In this document: positions 25,776 to 36,009 of the stretch, in pieces
Numbering within the stretch: position 1 is the stretch's first letter
Layout: every line of letters starts with the position of its first letter
DNA from: Roseimaritima sediminicola
GTDB lineage: Bacteria; Planctomycetota; Planctomycetia; Pirellulales; Pirellulaceae
Direction: 5' to 3'
Assembly (NCBI RefSeq): GCF_009618275.1
Contig: NZ_WIAD01000010.1
Span: forward strand, 56,894-120,893
Length of the DNA stretch: 64,000 nucleotides
Notes under the pieces: generated by a model
What the model saw: only the letters and a program-made list of their open reading frames with translations
Told to the model about the DNA's origin: nothing
The model's database searches: none
Translations under genes and position numbers: made by a program

Positions 25776-27059
25776 GTGCGCTTCTCACAATGTTTTCTCG
25801 GGATGGTTCTGACCGTCCTGGTGCTCCAGCCGGTCCATGCAGCCGGCACCATCTCCAATGCGTTGGGCGCCCGTCAGGCTGGCCGCGGCGGCACCAACAT
25901 CGCGATGTCCGACAACGGTGTCGTGCTGCTGGACAACGCCGCGGGCATGGAGCGATTGGTCGGACGCTGCGACCAGCACAGCTCCTATGTGGACTTCGGA
26001 TTTGCCGCACTGTTCACGGACCTGTCCTATCGCGATGCCGAGAATCCGACGACCGCTGCCGCCGACAACCCTTCGGGACTGGGACACTTCATGCTGGCCC
26101 GCCGCGTCCACGAGGACGTGGTCTTTGGCTTCGGCGCTTTCACCCCTGCCGGCTTCGGTGCCGATTACGACCTGCGAGGCCCCGCCACCGTTCCCGGCCA
26201 GCACACCTACAAATCGTTCGGCGCTCTGATGCGCATCCTGCCGGGTCTGTCGGCCCGGTTGACCGACCGATTGACCGTCGGCGGCACGCTGGGTGTGGCG
26301 GTCAGCCACGTCGAACTGGAAGGTCCCTATCACGTCAACAGTGCCCCGCTGCGAGGCATGCCCACGGTGCTGGACCTGCAGACCACCGGCGCGGCCCTGA
26401 GCTGGTCGTGCGGACTGCAGTACGAACTGTCTCCCCGCACAACCTTGGGGGCGCGCTATCAGAGCGCCAATCGCTTCCGCTCCGACGGCCGAGCTTCGCT
26501 GGCGATCGCCCCGCTGGGTGTCAGTTACTACGATGTGGACGTGGCGATGACCTGGGCCAGTTCGGTCGGTCTGGGGTTGGCGCATCAACTGGACGATTGC
26601 CAGCGGATCAGCGTGGACCTGCAGTGGGAATTCTGGTCGTCGGCCTTTGACGAGGTGGGCCTGTCGTTTACCAATCCCGACAACCCCGTCTTCCTGGCGG
26701 CCGCCGGCCCACGCTTTGACGAAGCGTTCCCGCTGCACTGGGAAGATTCGGTCGTGGTTGGTTTGGGCTACGAGCGACGGTTGGCGGCGGGCCGCACGGT
26801 CCGCTGCGGCTACCGGTACCAGGACAACCCGCTGCCCGCGGCCACCACCACGACCTTTCTGCAAACCACGCTCGAACACCATTTCGCCGTGGGCTACGGC
26901 TGGCAGCACGCCGACTGGCAGTGGGACCTGGCCTACCAGTTTGCCTTCGCGCCGAAAGTCCACACCGGGACCAGCCTGTATCCCGGTGGCGACTTCTCTG
27001 CGGCCGACGTTCGCACCAACACCCACATGATCTTCTGTGGAGCGATGCGACGTTTCTAA
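25776..27059 (+). CDS. OmpP1/FadL-family outer-membrane porin
   Basis: 427 residues. The start is a GTG at 25776 with GGAAGG seven bases upstream, giving a clean signal peptide (FLGMVLTVLVLQPVHA). FadL-type features follow: AGTISNALGARQAGRGGTNIAMSDNGVVLLDNAAGM at the N terminus, and repeated amphipathic strands (VGLGYERRLAAGRTVRCGYRY, HFAVGYGWQHADWQWDLAYQFAFAP), ending in F as barrel proteins usually do. The family moves fatty acids and other hydrophobic compounds across the outer membrane. It stands alone on its strand and converges with a methyltransferase. Confidence 0.85.
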   Translation: MRFSQCFLGMVLTVLVLQPVHAAGTISNALGARQAGRGGTNIAMSDNGVVLLDNAAGMERLVGRCDQHSSYVDFGFAALFTDLSYRDAENPTTAAADNPSGLGHFMLARRVHEDVVFGFGAFTPAGFGADYDLRGPATVPGQHTYKSFGALMRILPGLSARLTDRLTVGGTLGVAVSHVELEGPYHVNSAPLRGMPTVLDLQTTGAALSWSCGLQYELSPRTTLGARYQSANRFRSDGRASLAIAPLGVSYYDVDVAMTWASSVGLGLAHQLDDCQRISVDLQWEFWSSAFDEVGLSFTNPDNPVFLAAAGPRFDEAFPLHWEDSVVVGLGYERRLAAGRTVRCGYRYQDNPLPAATTTTFLQTTLEHHFAVGYGWQHADWQWDLAYQFAFAPKVHTGTSLYPGGDFSAADVRTNTHMIFCGAMRRF

Positions 27060-27111
27060 CGTCTGCGCGGTGCGGCGTTTTTCATTCGGCTCGGCGCGAA
27101 CCGGCCGCGGC

Positions 27112-28170
27112 TCAGCGTTTGATCATTTCCATGATGACCACGTTCTCGTTGCGCTCGGCGATCACGCGGATTTCTCCGACGCTGGGTTGCTCGAGTTCGT
27201 CGGCCAGACGCAACATATCGCCACGGGTGCGGTAGATCAGATGCCAGTCCATGAACATCTCCATGTAACCGACATCGCGGATCTGAGGCAGGAAATTGGC
27301 CAGCACCAGCCGGCCGCCGGGACGGAGCGCATCGAACAGGCTGGCCGTCAGTCGCTGGGCCGTGTTATCGGCCAGGTAATCGTACAGCCCCGTGCTGTAG
27401 ATCAAATCGAACTCGCCCAAGTCCATTCGCCCGGTCAGCAGACGTCGGACGTTGGTTTCTTGGGTTTCCACGCCATACGCGCCGTAATCGTTTTGGACCA
27501 CCTGCAGGCTCTCCGCGTCGGCATCCATGGCGACAAACCGCTCAAAGCAGCCGCGGCGAATCGCTGTCGACACGCCGGCTTCGCGCAGGTGCCCCGAGGC
27601 GACGGCCAGGGCGTGTTGGCCGGGTGCTTGGCGGCCCAGGCGGTCCAGCAGTTCCGCGATGTAGCAGCGCCGCTCGCGGACCCCCGAGGAGGCCGGCGCG
27701 GCCGTGGTGTACTGGTAGATCGCGTCGCCCACGGCGGTTGCGCCCGGACGCGGCCAGTTCTCTTCACGACCATAGATGTAATCCATCATCACGGCGTCAC
27801 CGGCGTAGCCGCGAGGCTTTTGGAACGCGCGGGAGGTGAACGGATCCTGATGCACCAGAGCCCGTACCGGGTGCTGACGCCCTTGGGCGATCATCTCCTG
27901 CCACACCGCCGGATCGGCCTCCGCACGAAGCGAACGCAAACCGCGGAACAGGGTATCGACCGCGGACTGCCACTGCACGGGATCGGCGTTTTCAATCGCC
28001 AACACCTCGTGCACCTGGTCCAAGAGGTCGTCCAGCCGCAGCGGACGAGTGCTGGTCGTCGCGGGCGACGAAGCCGCCGAGACAAGACGGTTTCGAACTT
28101 TGCTGCCGCTCGTCGTACGAGCTCGGCGCAGCCGGATGGAGTCGGTTTTGTGGGAGGAGACGCTGTGCAT
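27112..28170 (-). CDS. class I SAM-dependent methyltransferase family protein
   Basis: 352 residues. The middle carries FQKPRGYAGDAVMMDYIYG, a motif I associate with proteins annotated as extracellular-factor (3-hydroxypalmitate methyl ester) biosynthesis methyltransferases, and the C-terminal half is a Rossmann methyltransferase (ALAVASGHLRE, FVAMDADAESLQVVQ, FDLIYSTGLYDYLAD, LRPGGRLVLANFLPQ). The usual glycine-rich motif I is replaced by ALAVASGHLRE, so cofactor binding may be altered. It converges with the FadL-like gene. The substrate is unknown. Confidence 0.75.
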   Translation of the reverse strand: MHSVSSHKTDSIRLRRARTTSGSKVRNRLVSAASSPATTSTRPLRLDDLLDQVHEVLAIENADPVQWQSAVDTLFRGLRSLRAEADPAVWQEMIAQGRQHPVRALVHQDPFTSRAFQKPRGYAGDAVMMDYIYGREENWPRPGATAVGDAIYQYTTAAPASSGVRERRCYIAELLDRLGRQAPGQHALAVASGHLREAGVSTAIRRGCFERFVAMDADAESLQVVQNDYGAYGVETQETNVRRLLTGRMDLGEFDLIYSTGLYDYLADNTAQRLTASLFDALRPGGRLVLANFLPQIRDVGYMEMFMDWHLIYRTRGDMLRLADELEQPSVGEIRVIAERNENVVIMEMIKR

Positions 28171-28798
28171 GATGGAGGGTGCCCCGGCAAGGAAAAGGAA
28201 AACGCCCGCCGCAAAAGGGGGGCGAAGCGTCGGCAGTTATTCCGATTTCCGGCTCGGCGTCAATCAACTCCACAAGACACCCCCGGCGGAAGGGGTTGGC
28301 AAAGCCGATCGATGGTATGACCAGCATCGATCAGGCAAAGTTTTTGCTCGCTCGCGGCGCGTTAACTCAGGCTGGCTCTGCGCCCGTCCCCGCTGGGCAG
28401 GGCTGCCCAAACCATACAGGCCGCCTTCAGACTTCCCCCAATATCGCTTTTTTTGCCGCGGCGAACCGTTCCTGGCACCCCCTCCTACCCCCTCGCATGG
28501 CGAGAGCACTGTGGTCCGAAAAACGGAAACGAATTTCTCTTTTTTGAACGTGGGGGGCGGGCGTACAGCGTTCAGGGTCCGTCCAGCGATTGCAAACCAG
28601 CCCTCCGCCTCGGCGCAACCGTTTTTATTGATAGGAACGGTTCGGTTCATCTGCGGATCGTCTTGGCCCGAGCAGGAGAATCGCCGACGGCCGCCGGGAG
28701 AAAGCGATATTTCAGGGTGCTGGAGCGGACCTCGTGTCGTGTACTGGGGTAGTACACAGGCCCCGCCCACTTAAACGTTTTCAGCCGCTGTCTGGTTC
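28171..28798. other. 628-base divergent intergenic region
   Basis: No convincing gene. It must hold the promoters of the methyltransferase (leftward) and of the giant hybrid kinase (rightward). The only structure seen is an inverted repeat AACCGTT ... AACGGTT at 28617-28642 with a 12-base spacer; a regulator site is possible but unsupported. Confidence 0.5.
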
Positions 28799-31700
28799 AT
28801 GACCGCCGTCGTCGCCTCGATCGACTTGCAGGGATACCGCACCACCGCCGCGCCGCAGCGCAGCGGCAAGCTGCTGCTGTGCGCGGTGGAGTCGTTGGTC
28901 GATGGTCGAGCGGGGATCGCCCAGGTCGTCCGCGCGGCCGACTGCTCTGCGGCCGACTACCAGAGCGTTCGCGCCAGCTGGTTGGCAAATCGCAAGGACC
29001 AACCGCAAGGCAGCCTGCCCCAGTGGGATTTTTGGGAGTCCTCCGACCGCTTGGCCCGCGTCGTCGCCGTCCCCACGGGCACGCCGCTCAGCGAACAAAT
29101 CTTCCGCCACCGCTTTTCGGTGGACGATACCATGCAGGTGGCCCTTTCGCTGCTGGAGTGCTTGGCGGACTGGCATCAACGGGGCCCCATCCATGGACGG
29201 TTGAGCGCCGAGAGCGTCCTTTGCGATCCGCGCAACCGCGTCCAGCTGGAAAGCCCGGTGGTGATGGCCCTGCGAGCTCCTCTGGACCTGGCCCGGATGG
29301 ATGTGGCCGACGTCGCCTTCTGCTCGCCCGAGCAGAGCGGTTCGCTGAAACGGGATATCGGTCCGGCCGCGGATTTGTATTCGGTAGGCGTCTTGCTGTT
29401 CGGGATGCTGACCGGACGGCCGCCGCTAGAGGCGACCACGCCCAGCATGTACTTGAATCAACAGTTGTGTGCGGAACCCGCGCGACTGCGCGCCCAGGGC
29501 GTGATCGTCGGCCAAGTGCTGGAAGACATCATCGCGCGGTTGCTGCGCCGTGATCCGCAGGACCGGTATCAGAGTGCCTCGGCGCTGCTGCATGATTTAA
29601 AGAAAGCCAGTCACCTGGGCCATCTGCATACCGGTGCATCGGCGTTTCCGATCGGCACCCAAGACATCCGGCAACGTTTGGCCGAGGCCAACCTGATCGG
29701 CCGCCAACGAGAGCTACAGGAGCTGCAGACGTACGGGCCGGCCGTCCGAGACGGGGCGACGGGGTTCCTCAGCCTCGTCGGCCAGGACACGCATGCATGC
29801 CGCGGTCTGCTGGACGAAGTCGCCGTGCGCTGGCAACAAGACGGATTGAAGGTCTTGCGTGGCGGCGGCAGCGAGTCGCTGCATCCGCGCCCCTTGCAAT
29901 CGCTCGAAAGCGTCATTCAGGGACTGGCCGAACACTGCCGGCAAGACCCTCACCTGGCTCGCCAACTGGCCGCCGAGCTGCGCATGCACGCCGAGATGCT
30001 GGGCCAGCTGTTTCCTCACTTGGCAGCGCAGTGGCCGCGTTCAGGCATTCCCGGGGGACCGGACGCCTACGCCAACCAACGCGCTCAACAAGCCATCGAA
30101 GCGTTGTTCATTGCGTTCGCCAAACTGTCCGGCGGTGCGATGTTTCTGTTCGACGGTTACGAACGTCTTGATCCGCTGACGCACCGCGTACTGAACTCCT
30201 TGGCCGAGCGGATCGAGAACCACGAATTAACGCATCTGTTGTGCGTTGTTTCGCGGGTCACGCCTCCGCCCCATGGCGGCACCACGCTACCGCTGCAGCC
30301 GCTGGCTGCCGAGGCCATGGCCGATCACCTGCAGTCAACCGCCGGGCAGATCGATCAGCAGGTCCAAGAGGCCGTCATCAAAGCCGCCCACGGCAGTCCG
30401 ACCCACGCCTCGGCCATCCTGGCGCGCTTGATCGACTGCGGCGCGGTCGCGGCTTCGCCGACCGGTTGGCGGGAACAGCGCGGCCTGCGCGAAGCCTTGC
30501 AGGAGGACGAATCGATCGGGCAACTGCTCGAGCGGCAGATCGAATCGTTGACCGCCGACGCCAAGCAGACGCTGGCCGCGGCGGCCGTGACAGGCCGCGT
30601 GTTCAACCTCCGCATGCTGTGTCACGTCGCGGAAATCGAACACGCCGCCGCCCTCCAGGTCGCGACCGATGCCCTGCGGCGCGGGTTGCTGCAGCGCGAG
30701 GTGCGCACCGATGGTTTCCGCTTTGCCCACGACCAGCTCCACGCCGAACTGCGCCAGTCGTTGGCCGCCGATCATCGCCGCCGACTGCATCGCCGAGCCG
30801 CCTCCTACGTCCAGACGCATGACTGCGAAAACGCCATCGACCTGGCGCATCACTACTACCATGCGGACATGCTGCAGGAGGCGCTGCGTTACGCGTTGGC
30901 CGCCGCGAAGCTGGCGCGCGAGAAGTTCGACTTTCCCATCGCCATCGAACAGTTGGAAATCGCCAAACGCTGCACCGGCCTGGGCGATCGTCAGCTGAGC
31001 CTGCAGATTGCGGAAAGCCTGGGCGAGATCTACCTGTTGGTCGGTCGATACGACCGCGCCGATGCCTGTTTGCAGTTGGCGTTGGTCCTGGCCGACCAAC
31101 CGCTGCAGCATGGTCGGACGCTGCAGCGGATCGGCGAATTGGCGTTTAAGCGCGGACGATTTGACGAGGCGGCGCGGCACTACGAACAAGCCTTGGTCGT
31201 GCTGGGAATCTGCGTCCCCCGGTCCGCCGTGGGCATGTTCCTGGGACTGGTGTGGCAGACGTTCCGCCAAAGTCTTCACAGTCTCTTGCCCGCCGACTGG
31301 GTCGCCCGTCAGGGTGCGCTGACGGCCACCGATCGCCTGCGTCTGGAACTGCTCAGCCAACTCTCTCGCGTGTACTGGTTCAGCCGCAATCGGCTATGGA
31401 CCCTGGGCAACCACCTGCGCAGCTTGAACGAAGCGGAGACGTTCGCGCCGAGCAAGACCTTGGCCGCGTTCTACAGCGAGCACGGCCCGGTGATGAGCCT
31501 GTTGCGTTGGTTCGGCCGCGCCCACCGCTACCTCGATCGCTCCCTGACGATTCGCCGTCAACTGCAGGATGTTTGGGGCTGTGGGCAAACGATGCATTAC
31601 AAAAGCGTCGTGCTGCTGGCCGAATGCCGTTTCGAAGAAGCCATCGCGACGACCGAAAAGGCGGTCGAACAACTCGGACAAACCGGCGACCTGTGGGAGA

Positions 31701-34372
31701 TGAATATGGCGCGGTATCAGGGCGCCAACGCCCTGTACCGCCTGGGCCGGTTGGAGGAGGCCGTGGAGATGGCGGCCGCCATGCATCGCTCCGGCCGCCA
31801 GATAGGCGACGAACAGGCCACCGGGATCAGCCTGGATGTGTGGGCCCGCTGCGCCCCGGAAACCCTGCCCCTGGAACAGGTCGCCGACGAAGCGGCTCGC
31901 CACCGCGCCGACGCCCAAAGCAACGCTCAGACACAACTGGCGTTTGCCGTGATCCTGCTGCATCACGAGCGTTTCGACGAGGCCATCGACACGCTGAACG
32001 CGGCGATCCGCTGCACCGTCAAGGCCGGCCACCTGAACACCTATATTTCGCCCTGTTATGCGTGGCTGGCCACGGCCCTGCGGCACCGGTTCGAAGCGAC
32101 CGATCGCCGTCATGGACGGCTCTGCCGGAAACGCTGGACCGAAGCGATGCGCGCGGCCCGGACCGCCCTGCGGATCGCTCGGGGGTTTCCCGCCGACCTG
32201 CCCCACGTCTATCGCGAACTGGCCATCCTCCGCGCCACGGCCGGCTGGCGGCGCCGCAGCCGACGGGCGGCCCTGGCCAGCATCGCAGCGGCCCGCTGCA
32301 CGGGCCAGCCGCGGGACGAACTTGCCGCCCTGCGGTTGTTGGTCGAGCTGGCTCGGCAGGACGGCCAACGCCCTTCGGGCCGCGCCGACCTGAGACGCCT
32401 GCGCGAGCTGGAATGCCGTTTTGCATCGAACGACCCGGCGGCCGAATCGGCCGCCGCGGACGATTCGGCCAGCCTCTCGCTGGCCGACCGTTTCGCCACC
32501 GTGCTTCGCTCCGGTCGCCAAATCGCCCACGCGCTCTCGACCCAAGGCGTGCTGGCCGAAACCCGCGAAGCGGCCCAGCGTCTGCTGCACGGACAATGCG
32601 TGTATTTCCTGGCCGTCCAGAGGCCCCAAAGCACCACCCCAAGTGATACGATCAGCATCAAACCGCACCCCTTCTCCAGCGCCGACCCGGCCCTGGAAAA
32701 CCATCTGCAGCGCTATCGCAGCCTGGTCCAACGGGCTGTCGAGATCGATGCCGCCGCCTGCACCGATGCGGCGGCCGCCAGAGCCACCCTCGGCGGTGGA
32801 TGTGCCGTGGCGGCCCCGATCGCTGTCCGCGGGGAAACGACCGCGGCGCTGTTGGTCGTGCACGACGACCTGCCCGACCTGTTCGGCGAGGACGAACTGC
32901 GGATCGCCGGTTTCGTCACCACCCTGGCCGGGGCGGCTCTGGAAAACGCCGACGGGTTTGCCAAGCTGGAACAGTTAAATGCAACCCTCGAACAAAGGGT
33001 CCACGAACGCACCCAAGCGGCCGAACAACGAGCCCGCCAGTTGGCCCACAGCAACCAACAATTGCGCGCCATCGAAGACCAACTTCGCCAAGCCATCGCG
33101 CAGGCTCACTCCGCCAACCAAGCCAAAAGTCGCTTCCTGGCGACGATGAGTCACGAGATCCGCACGCCGCTCAACGGCATCCTCGGCATGACCCGGCTGG
33201 CCCAACAATCACCGGCCGACGCCCGCCAGGCGGACTACCTGGATACGCTGGAAGTCAGCGGGCAATCGCTGCTGAACCTGATCAACGACCTGCTGGACTT
33301 TTCCAAACTCGAAGCCGGCAAACTGGTCCTGGAACGCATCGCCGTGGACGTCCGAGCGCTGACGACCGAAACCCTTCGCCTGATGAATGCTTCGGCCCAG
33401 CAAAAAGGTGTGAAACTGGTTTGCGACGTCGATCCCGAAGTCCCCCGAGCTGTGCTGGGAGACCCTTCGCGGCTGCGCCAGGTGATCATGAACCTGCTGG
33501 GTAACGCCATCAAGTTCACCGCCGAAGGCTCGATCCGAATCGAGGTCCGGGTGGAGCCGCCGGAATCCGATTCGCCCGACGTCTCCTGGTGGACGCTTCG
33601 CGTTCAAGACACGGGAATCGGAATCGCCGAAGACAAACAGCAACAGGTCTTCGAGTCGTTCTCGCAGGCGGACAGCAGTACCACGCGTCAGTATGGCGGC
33701 ACCGGATTGGGACTGGCCATCTGCCGGGAATTGGTCGAGATGATGGGCGGCACGATCACGCTGCACAGCCGCCTGCACCACGGCAGCACGTTCACCGTCC
33801 GACTGCCCCTGGAAACCGCCGAGAACGCGGCCGCGGCGGATGACGCCCCGCCTGAGGACGAACCGCCCCCCGCGCAACCGTCCGACAAGAAACCGTCCGA
33901 CAAGAAACCGTCCGACAAGAAACCGTCCGACAAGAAACCGTCCGACAAGAAACCGTCCGACACAGGATCGTGTTCGCCGGCGGGAACCGCGGGGCTGCGG
34001 ATCCTGGTCGCCGAGGATGGTTTGATCAATCAAGAAGTGATCGTCGGCACCTTGGAGATGCGTGGCTACGAGGTAATGGTCGCTCAGGACGGCCAGGAAG
34101 CCGTCGAAACGGTGCTTCGTACGCCCCCGGATCTCTGCCTGATGGACGTCGACATGCCCAATCTGGACGGCATCCAAGCCACCAAGGCCATCCGTCGGCG
34201 CGAAGCGGAAACGGACGCGCGTCGGCTGCCGATCATCGCCATGACCGCCCACAGCCAGGAACAGATTGCCGAGACCTGTCTGGAGGCTGGCATGGACGAT
34301 CATCTGTCCAAACCGCTGAACCCCGACCAGTTATTTGAAACGATCGAGCGGTTCGCTCGGCACGCAACCTGA
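28799..34372 (+). CDS. giant hybrid: pseudokinase, inactive AAA-like ATPase, TPRs, GAF, histidine kinase, receiver
   Basis: 1857 residues. Residues about 60-275 are a Ser/Thr-kinase-like fold with FCSPEQSG, DLYSVGVLLFGMLTGRPP and DPQDRYQSA, but the catalytic loop reads HGRLSAESVL (no HRD Asp) and the DFG position is LES. Residues about 295-660 resemble the ATPase of cyanobacterial multifunctional kinases (LIGRQRELQEL), yet the P-loop GxxGxGKS is GQDTHACRG. TPR-like helices span about 680-1180 and a GAF-like domain about 1230-1390. A working histidine kinase follows: His1452 in FLATMSHEIRTPLNG, N box NLLGNAIKFTAEG, DTGIGIA, GGTGLGLAICRE. A DKKPS-repeat linker leads to a receiver domain with Asp1783 (LMDVDMPN). 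Confidence 0.92.
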   Translation: MTAVVASIDLQGYRTTAAPQRSGKLLLCAVESLVDGRAGIAQVVRAADCSAADYQSVRASWLANRKDQPQGSLPQWDFWESSDRLARVVAVPTGTPLSEQIFRHRFSVDDTMQVALSLLECLADWHQRGPIHGRLSAESVLCDPRNRVQLESPVVMALRAPLDLARMDVADVAFCSPEQSGSLKRDIGPAADLYSVGVLLFGMLTGRPPLEATTPSMYLNQQLCAEPARLRAQGVIVGQVLEDIIARLLRRDPQDRYQSASALLHDLKKASHLGHLHTGASAFPIGTQDIRQRLAEANLIGRQRELQELQTYGPAVRDGATGFLSLVGQDTHACRGLLDEVAVRWQQDGLKVLRGGGSESLHPRPLQSLESVIQGLAEHCRQDPHLARQLAAELRMHAEMLGQLFPHLAAQWPRSGIPGGPDAYANQRAQQAIEALFIAFAKLSGGAMFLFDGYERLDPLTHRVLNSLAERIENHELTHLLCVVSRVTPPPHGGTTLPLQPLAAEAMADHLQSTAGQIDQQVQEAVIKAAHGSPTHASAILARLIDCGAVAASPTGWREQRGLREALQEDESIGQLLERQIESLTADAKQTLAAAAVTGRVFNLRMLCHVAEIEHAAALQVATDALRRGLLQREVRTDGFRFAHDQLHAELRQSLAADHRRRLHRRAASYVQTHDCENAIDLAHHYYHADMLQEALRYALAAAKLAREKFDFPIAIEQLEIAKRCTGLGDRQLSLQIAESLGEIYLLVGRYDRADACLQLALVLADQPLQHGRTLQRIGELAFKRGRFDEAARHYEQALVVLGICVPRSAVGMFLGLVWQTFRQSLHSLLPADWVARQGALTATDRLRLELLSQLSRVYWFSRNRLWTLGNHLRSLNEAETFAPSKTLAAFYSEHGPVMSLLRWFGRAHRYLDRSLTIRRQLQDVWGCGQTMHYKSVVLLAECRFEEAIATTEKAVEQLGQTGDLWEMNMARYQGANALYRLGRLEEAVEMAAAMHRSGRQIGDEQATGISLDVWARCAPETLPLEQVADEAARHRADAQSNAQTQLAFAVILLHHERFDEAIDTLNAAIRCTVKAGHLNTYISPCYAWLATALRHRFEATDRRHGRLCRKRWTEAMRAARTALRIARGFPADLPHVYRELAILRATAGWRRRSRRAALASIAAARCTGQPRDELAALRLLVELARQDGQRPSGRADLRRLRELECRFASNDPAAESAAADDSASLSLADRFATVLRSGRQIAHALSTQGVLAETREAAQRLLHGQCVYFLAVQRPQSTTPSDTISIKPHPFSSADPALENHLQRYRSLVQRAVEIDAAACTDAAAARATLGGGCAVAAPIAVRGETTAALLVVHDDLPDLFGEDELRIAGFVTTLAGAALENADGFAKLEQLNATLEQRVHERTQAAEQRARQLAHSNQQLRAIEDQLRQAIAQAHSANQAKSRFLATMSHEIRTPLNGILGMTRLAQQSPADARQADYLDTLEVSGQSLLNLINDLLDFSKLEAGKLVLERIAVDVRALTTETLRLMNASAQQKGVKLVCDVDPEVPRAVLGDPSRLRQVIMNLLGNAIKFTAEGSIRIEVRVEPPESDSPDVSWWTLRVQDTGIGIAEDKQQQVFESFSQADSSTTRQYGGTGLGLAICRELVEMMGGTITLHSRLHHGSTFTVRLPLETAENAAAADDAPPEDEPPPAQPSDKKPSDKKPSDKKPSDKKPSDKKPSDTGSCSPAGTAGLRILVAEDGLINQEVIVGTLEMRGYEVMVAQDGQEAVETVLRTPPDLCLMDVDMPNLDGIQATKAIRRREAETDARRLPIIAMTAHSQEQIAETCLEAGMDDHLSKPLNPDQLFETIERFARHAT
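33878..33963 (+). repeat. 15-bp in-frame tandem repeat (PSDKK)
   Basis: Five identical 15-base units (CCGTCCGACAAGAAA) and a partial sixth, in the linker between the histidine kinase and receiver domains. The units are identical at every base, so the expansion is recent. Confidence 0.97.
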
Positions 34373-34700
34373 CCGAGCAACCCACCCATCCAGCAAGGCG
34401 CAAGCACCCCTCACAGGGCCCCACCCCCTTGTTAATTCATCTTGTTTGCGAATAACTGTTGTTTTTACCGGAACTTCAGACGCGCTACTGCAATTAAGAT
34501 AGCGGGAAAGACCGTTCGGCCTACCACAAAGTAGGCGTCGACAACATTGGCTGGTCTGGGCAATCGGCGGGGGCGGGCTGCGAAGCCAGTGCTTCTCCGT
34601 GGCAGAGCAGCGCATCAGAGGGGCATCGTTTCGTGGGCAAGCGAGATAGGGGGAGATCGAAATTGTTTTTATTGTTCGTTGTATCCAGATAGGAATAAGT
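34373..34700. other. 328-base AT-richer leader upstream of the first DUF1559 gene
   Basis: No gene seen. A perfect hairpin GCCTAC-cacaaa-GTAGGC lies at 34519-34536. The AT-rich stretch before the gene (ATTGTTTTTATTG) is shared in part with the region before the second DUF1559 gene. AGGA stands 7-8 bases before the ATG at 34701. Confidence 0.5.
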
Positions 34701-35801
34701 ATGAAACGTCGTCTTACGAATCGCTCCCAGAGAGGTTTTACGTTGGTGGAGCTGTTGGTGGTGATCGCCATCATCGGTGTGTTGGTCGGGCTGTTGCTGC
34801 CCGCAGTACAAGCGGCTCGGGAAGCCGCCCGGCGAATGTCTTGCTCCAACAATCTGAAACAGATTGGTCTGGCGACGCACAACTTCCACGACACCTACAA
34901 CGCCATGCCTCCGCTGGTGAACCACTCCGGTGGCCCCACCTTCTTCTTCCATCTGTTGCCGTTCATCGAACAGCAGAATCTGTACGATTTGTACAACGGC
35001 GGCGCCAACGACGGCTCGAACTCGACCAGTCTCGAGCGGCACATGAACGAGAACTTCCGGATCATCAAGGCGGCGTTGGGCACCAATGCGGTCGGCGGGA
35101 TCGAAGGCTACCACTGTCCCTCCTACCGCACCGCCGCCGTACGGACCAACGAAGTCGCTGGCGATGCTCGCCAGGAAGCGATGGGTCCCAAGGGCGACTA
35201 CGCCGTCGTATTCACGCAGGGCCGAGGCGACAATCCGACCTTGGACTATTCGGGAACCGAGAACAGCTGGTGGGGGCACCACAACAGCACCAACAACGGT
35301 GACCGCAACCGCCAAAAAGGTGCGATCATCACCGCCAACGGTAGTGGCATGCCCAACACCTCGACGATCGGCGACAGTCGCCGCGCACAGGCCAGGATCA
35401 AAACTTCGTTCGCTTCGGTCGTCGACGGTTTGAGCAGCACGGCGATCGTGGGCGAGAAATTCTGGACGATCGGCGAATTTGATCGCAACTGCTGCAACGG
35501 CAACGAATCGGACGGCTCGGTGTTCGTGCAGGATGGCTCGTGGCGTGAATATATGGCCGCTCGCAACATGCGGTTCCCGCTTCGCACCGGCCCGGTCCAA
35601 CGCGGCAACGACGATTGGCCCAACGTCAGCAACCAGGGTACTACCGCGGCCCGCTCCGGCGGCTTTGGCTCCTGGCACCCCGGCGTGGTTCAGTTCGCGA
35701 TGGGCGACGGCTCGGTACAAGGCTTTACCGAAACGATGGACAACCAGATCCGCTTCCGCCTTGCGGACCGCGCCGACGGACAAGTCGTCCAGATGCCGTA
35801 G
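34701..35801 (+). CDS. DUF1559 prepilin-like secreted protein
   Basis: 366 residues. A type IV prepilin leader ([20 protein letters not shown], with the peptidase glycine before FTLVE) continues into [36 protein letters not shown], the DUF1559 signature seen in large paralogous families in planctomycetes. The C terminus has the usual [26 protein letters not shown]. The function of DUF1559 proteins is not established; a pseudopilin-like surface role is generally assumed. It is followed by a strong terminator and then a small lipoprotein gene, the same arrangement as at 51835-53334. Confidence 0.95.
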   Translation: MKRRLTNRSQRGFTLVELLVVIAIIGVLVGLLLPAVQAAREAARRMSCSNNLKQIGLATHNFHDTYNAMPPLVNHSGGPTFFFHLLPFIEQQNLYDLYNGGANDGSNSTSLERHMNENFRIIKAALGTNAVGGIEGYHCPSYRTAAVRTNEVAGDARQEAMGPKGDYAVVFTQGRGDNPTLDYSGTENSWWGHHNSTNNGDRNRQKGAIITANGSGMPNTSTIGDSRRAQARIKTSFASVVDGLSSTAIVGEKFWTIGEFDRNCCNGNESDGSVFVQDGSWREYMAARNMRFPLRTGPVQRGNDDWPNVSNQGTTAARSGGFGSWHPGVVQFAMGDGSVQGFTETMDNQIRFRLADRADGQVVQMP

Positions 35802-35875
35802 AGCCAATCGCTCGCGGGCCCCGGCACGTGCCGTGCAAAGGGTCCAACGTGCGAAGGGTCCAACATGTCCAATCA

Positions 35876-35914
35876 ACGGCACGCTTTGGTCCTCACCAAA
35901 CGTGCCGTTTTTTT
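35876..35914 (+). terminator. intrinsic terminator after DUF1559 gene
   Basis: The stem ACGGCACG-c-TTTGGT pairs with ACCAAA-CGTGCCGT around a CCTC loop with one bulged base, followed by seven T. It separates the DUF1559 gene from the lipoprotein gene, so the latter may be expressed by read-through or its own promoter. Confidence 0.92.
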
Positions 35915-36009
35915 GTCTTGCTCGCCGGCCGCATCCGCCGTTCGCATCTGGCGAATTTCGCGGCGGCCCGCGGCGCGTCCCCCCTTCAAGAAAATCGGAT
36001 ACCACTTTG

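Noticed and set aside
28049..28774. Plus-strand frame of 241 codons upstream of the hybrid kinase
   Set aside because: It partly overlaps the methyltransferase in antisense and continues through non-conserved, Pro/Arg-rich sequence with no clear start signal or domain.
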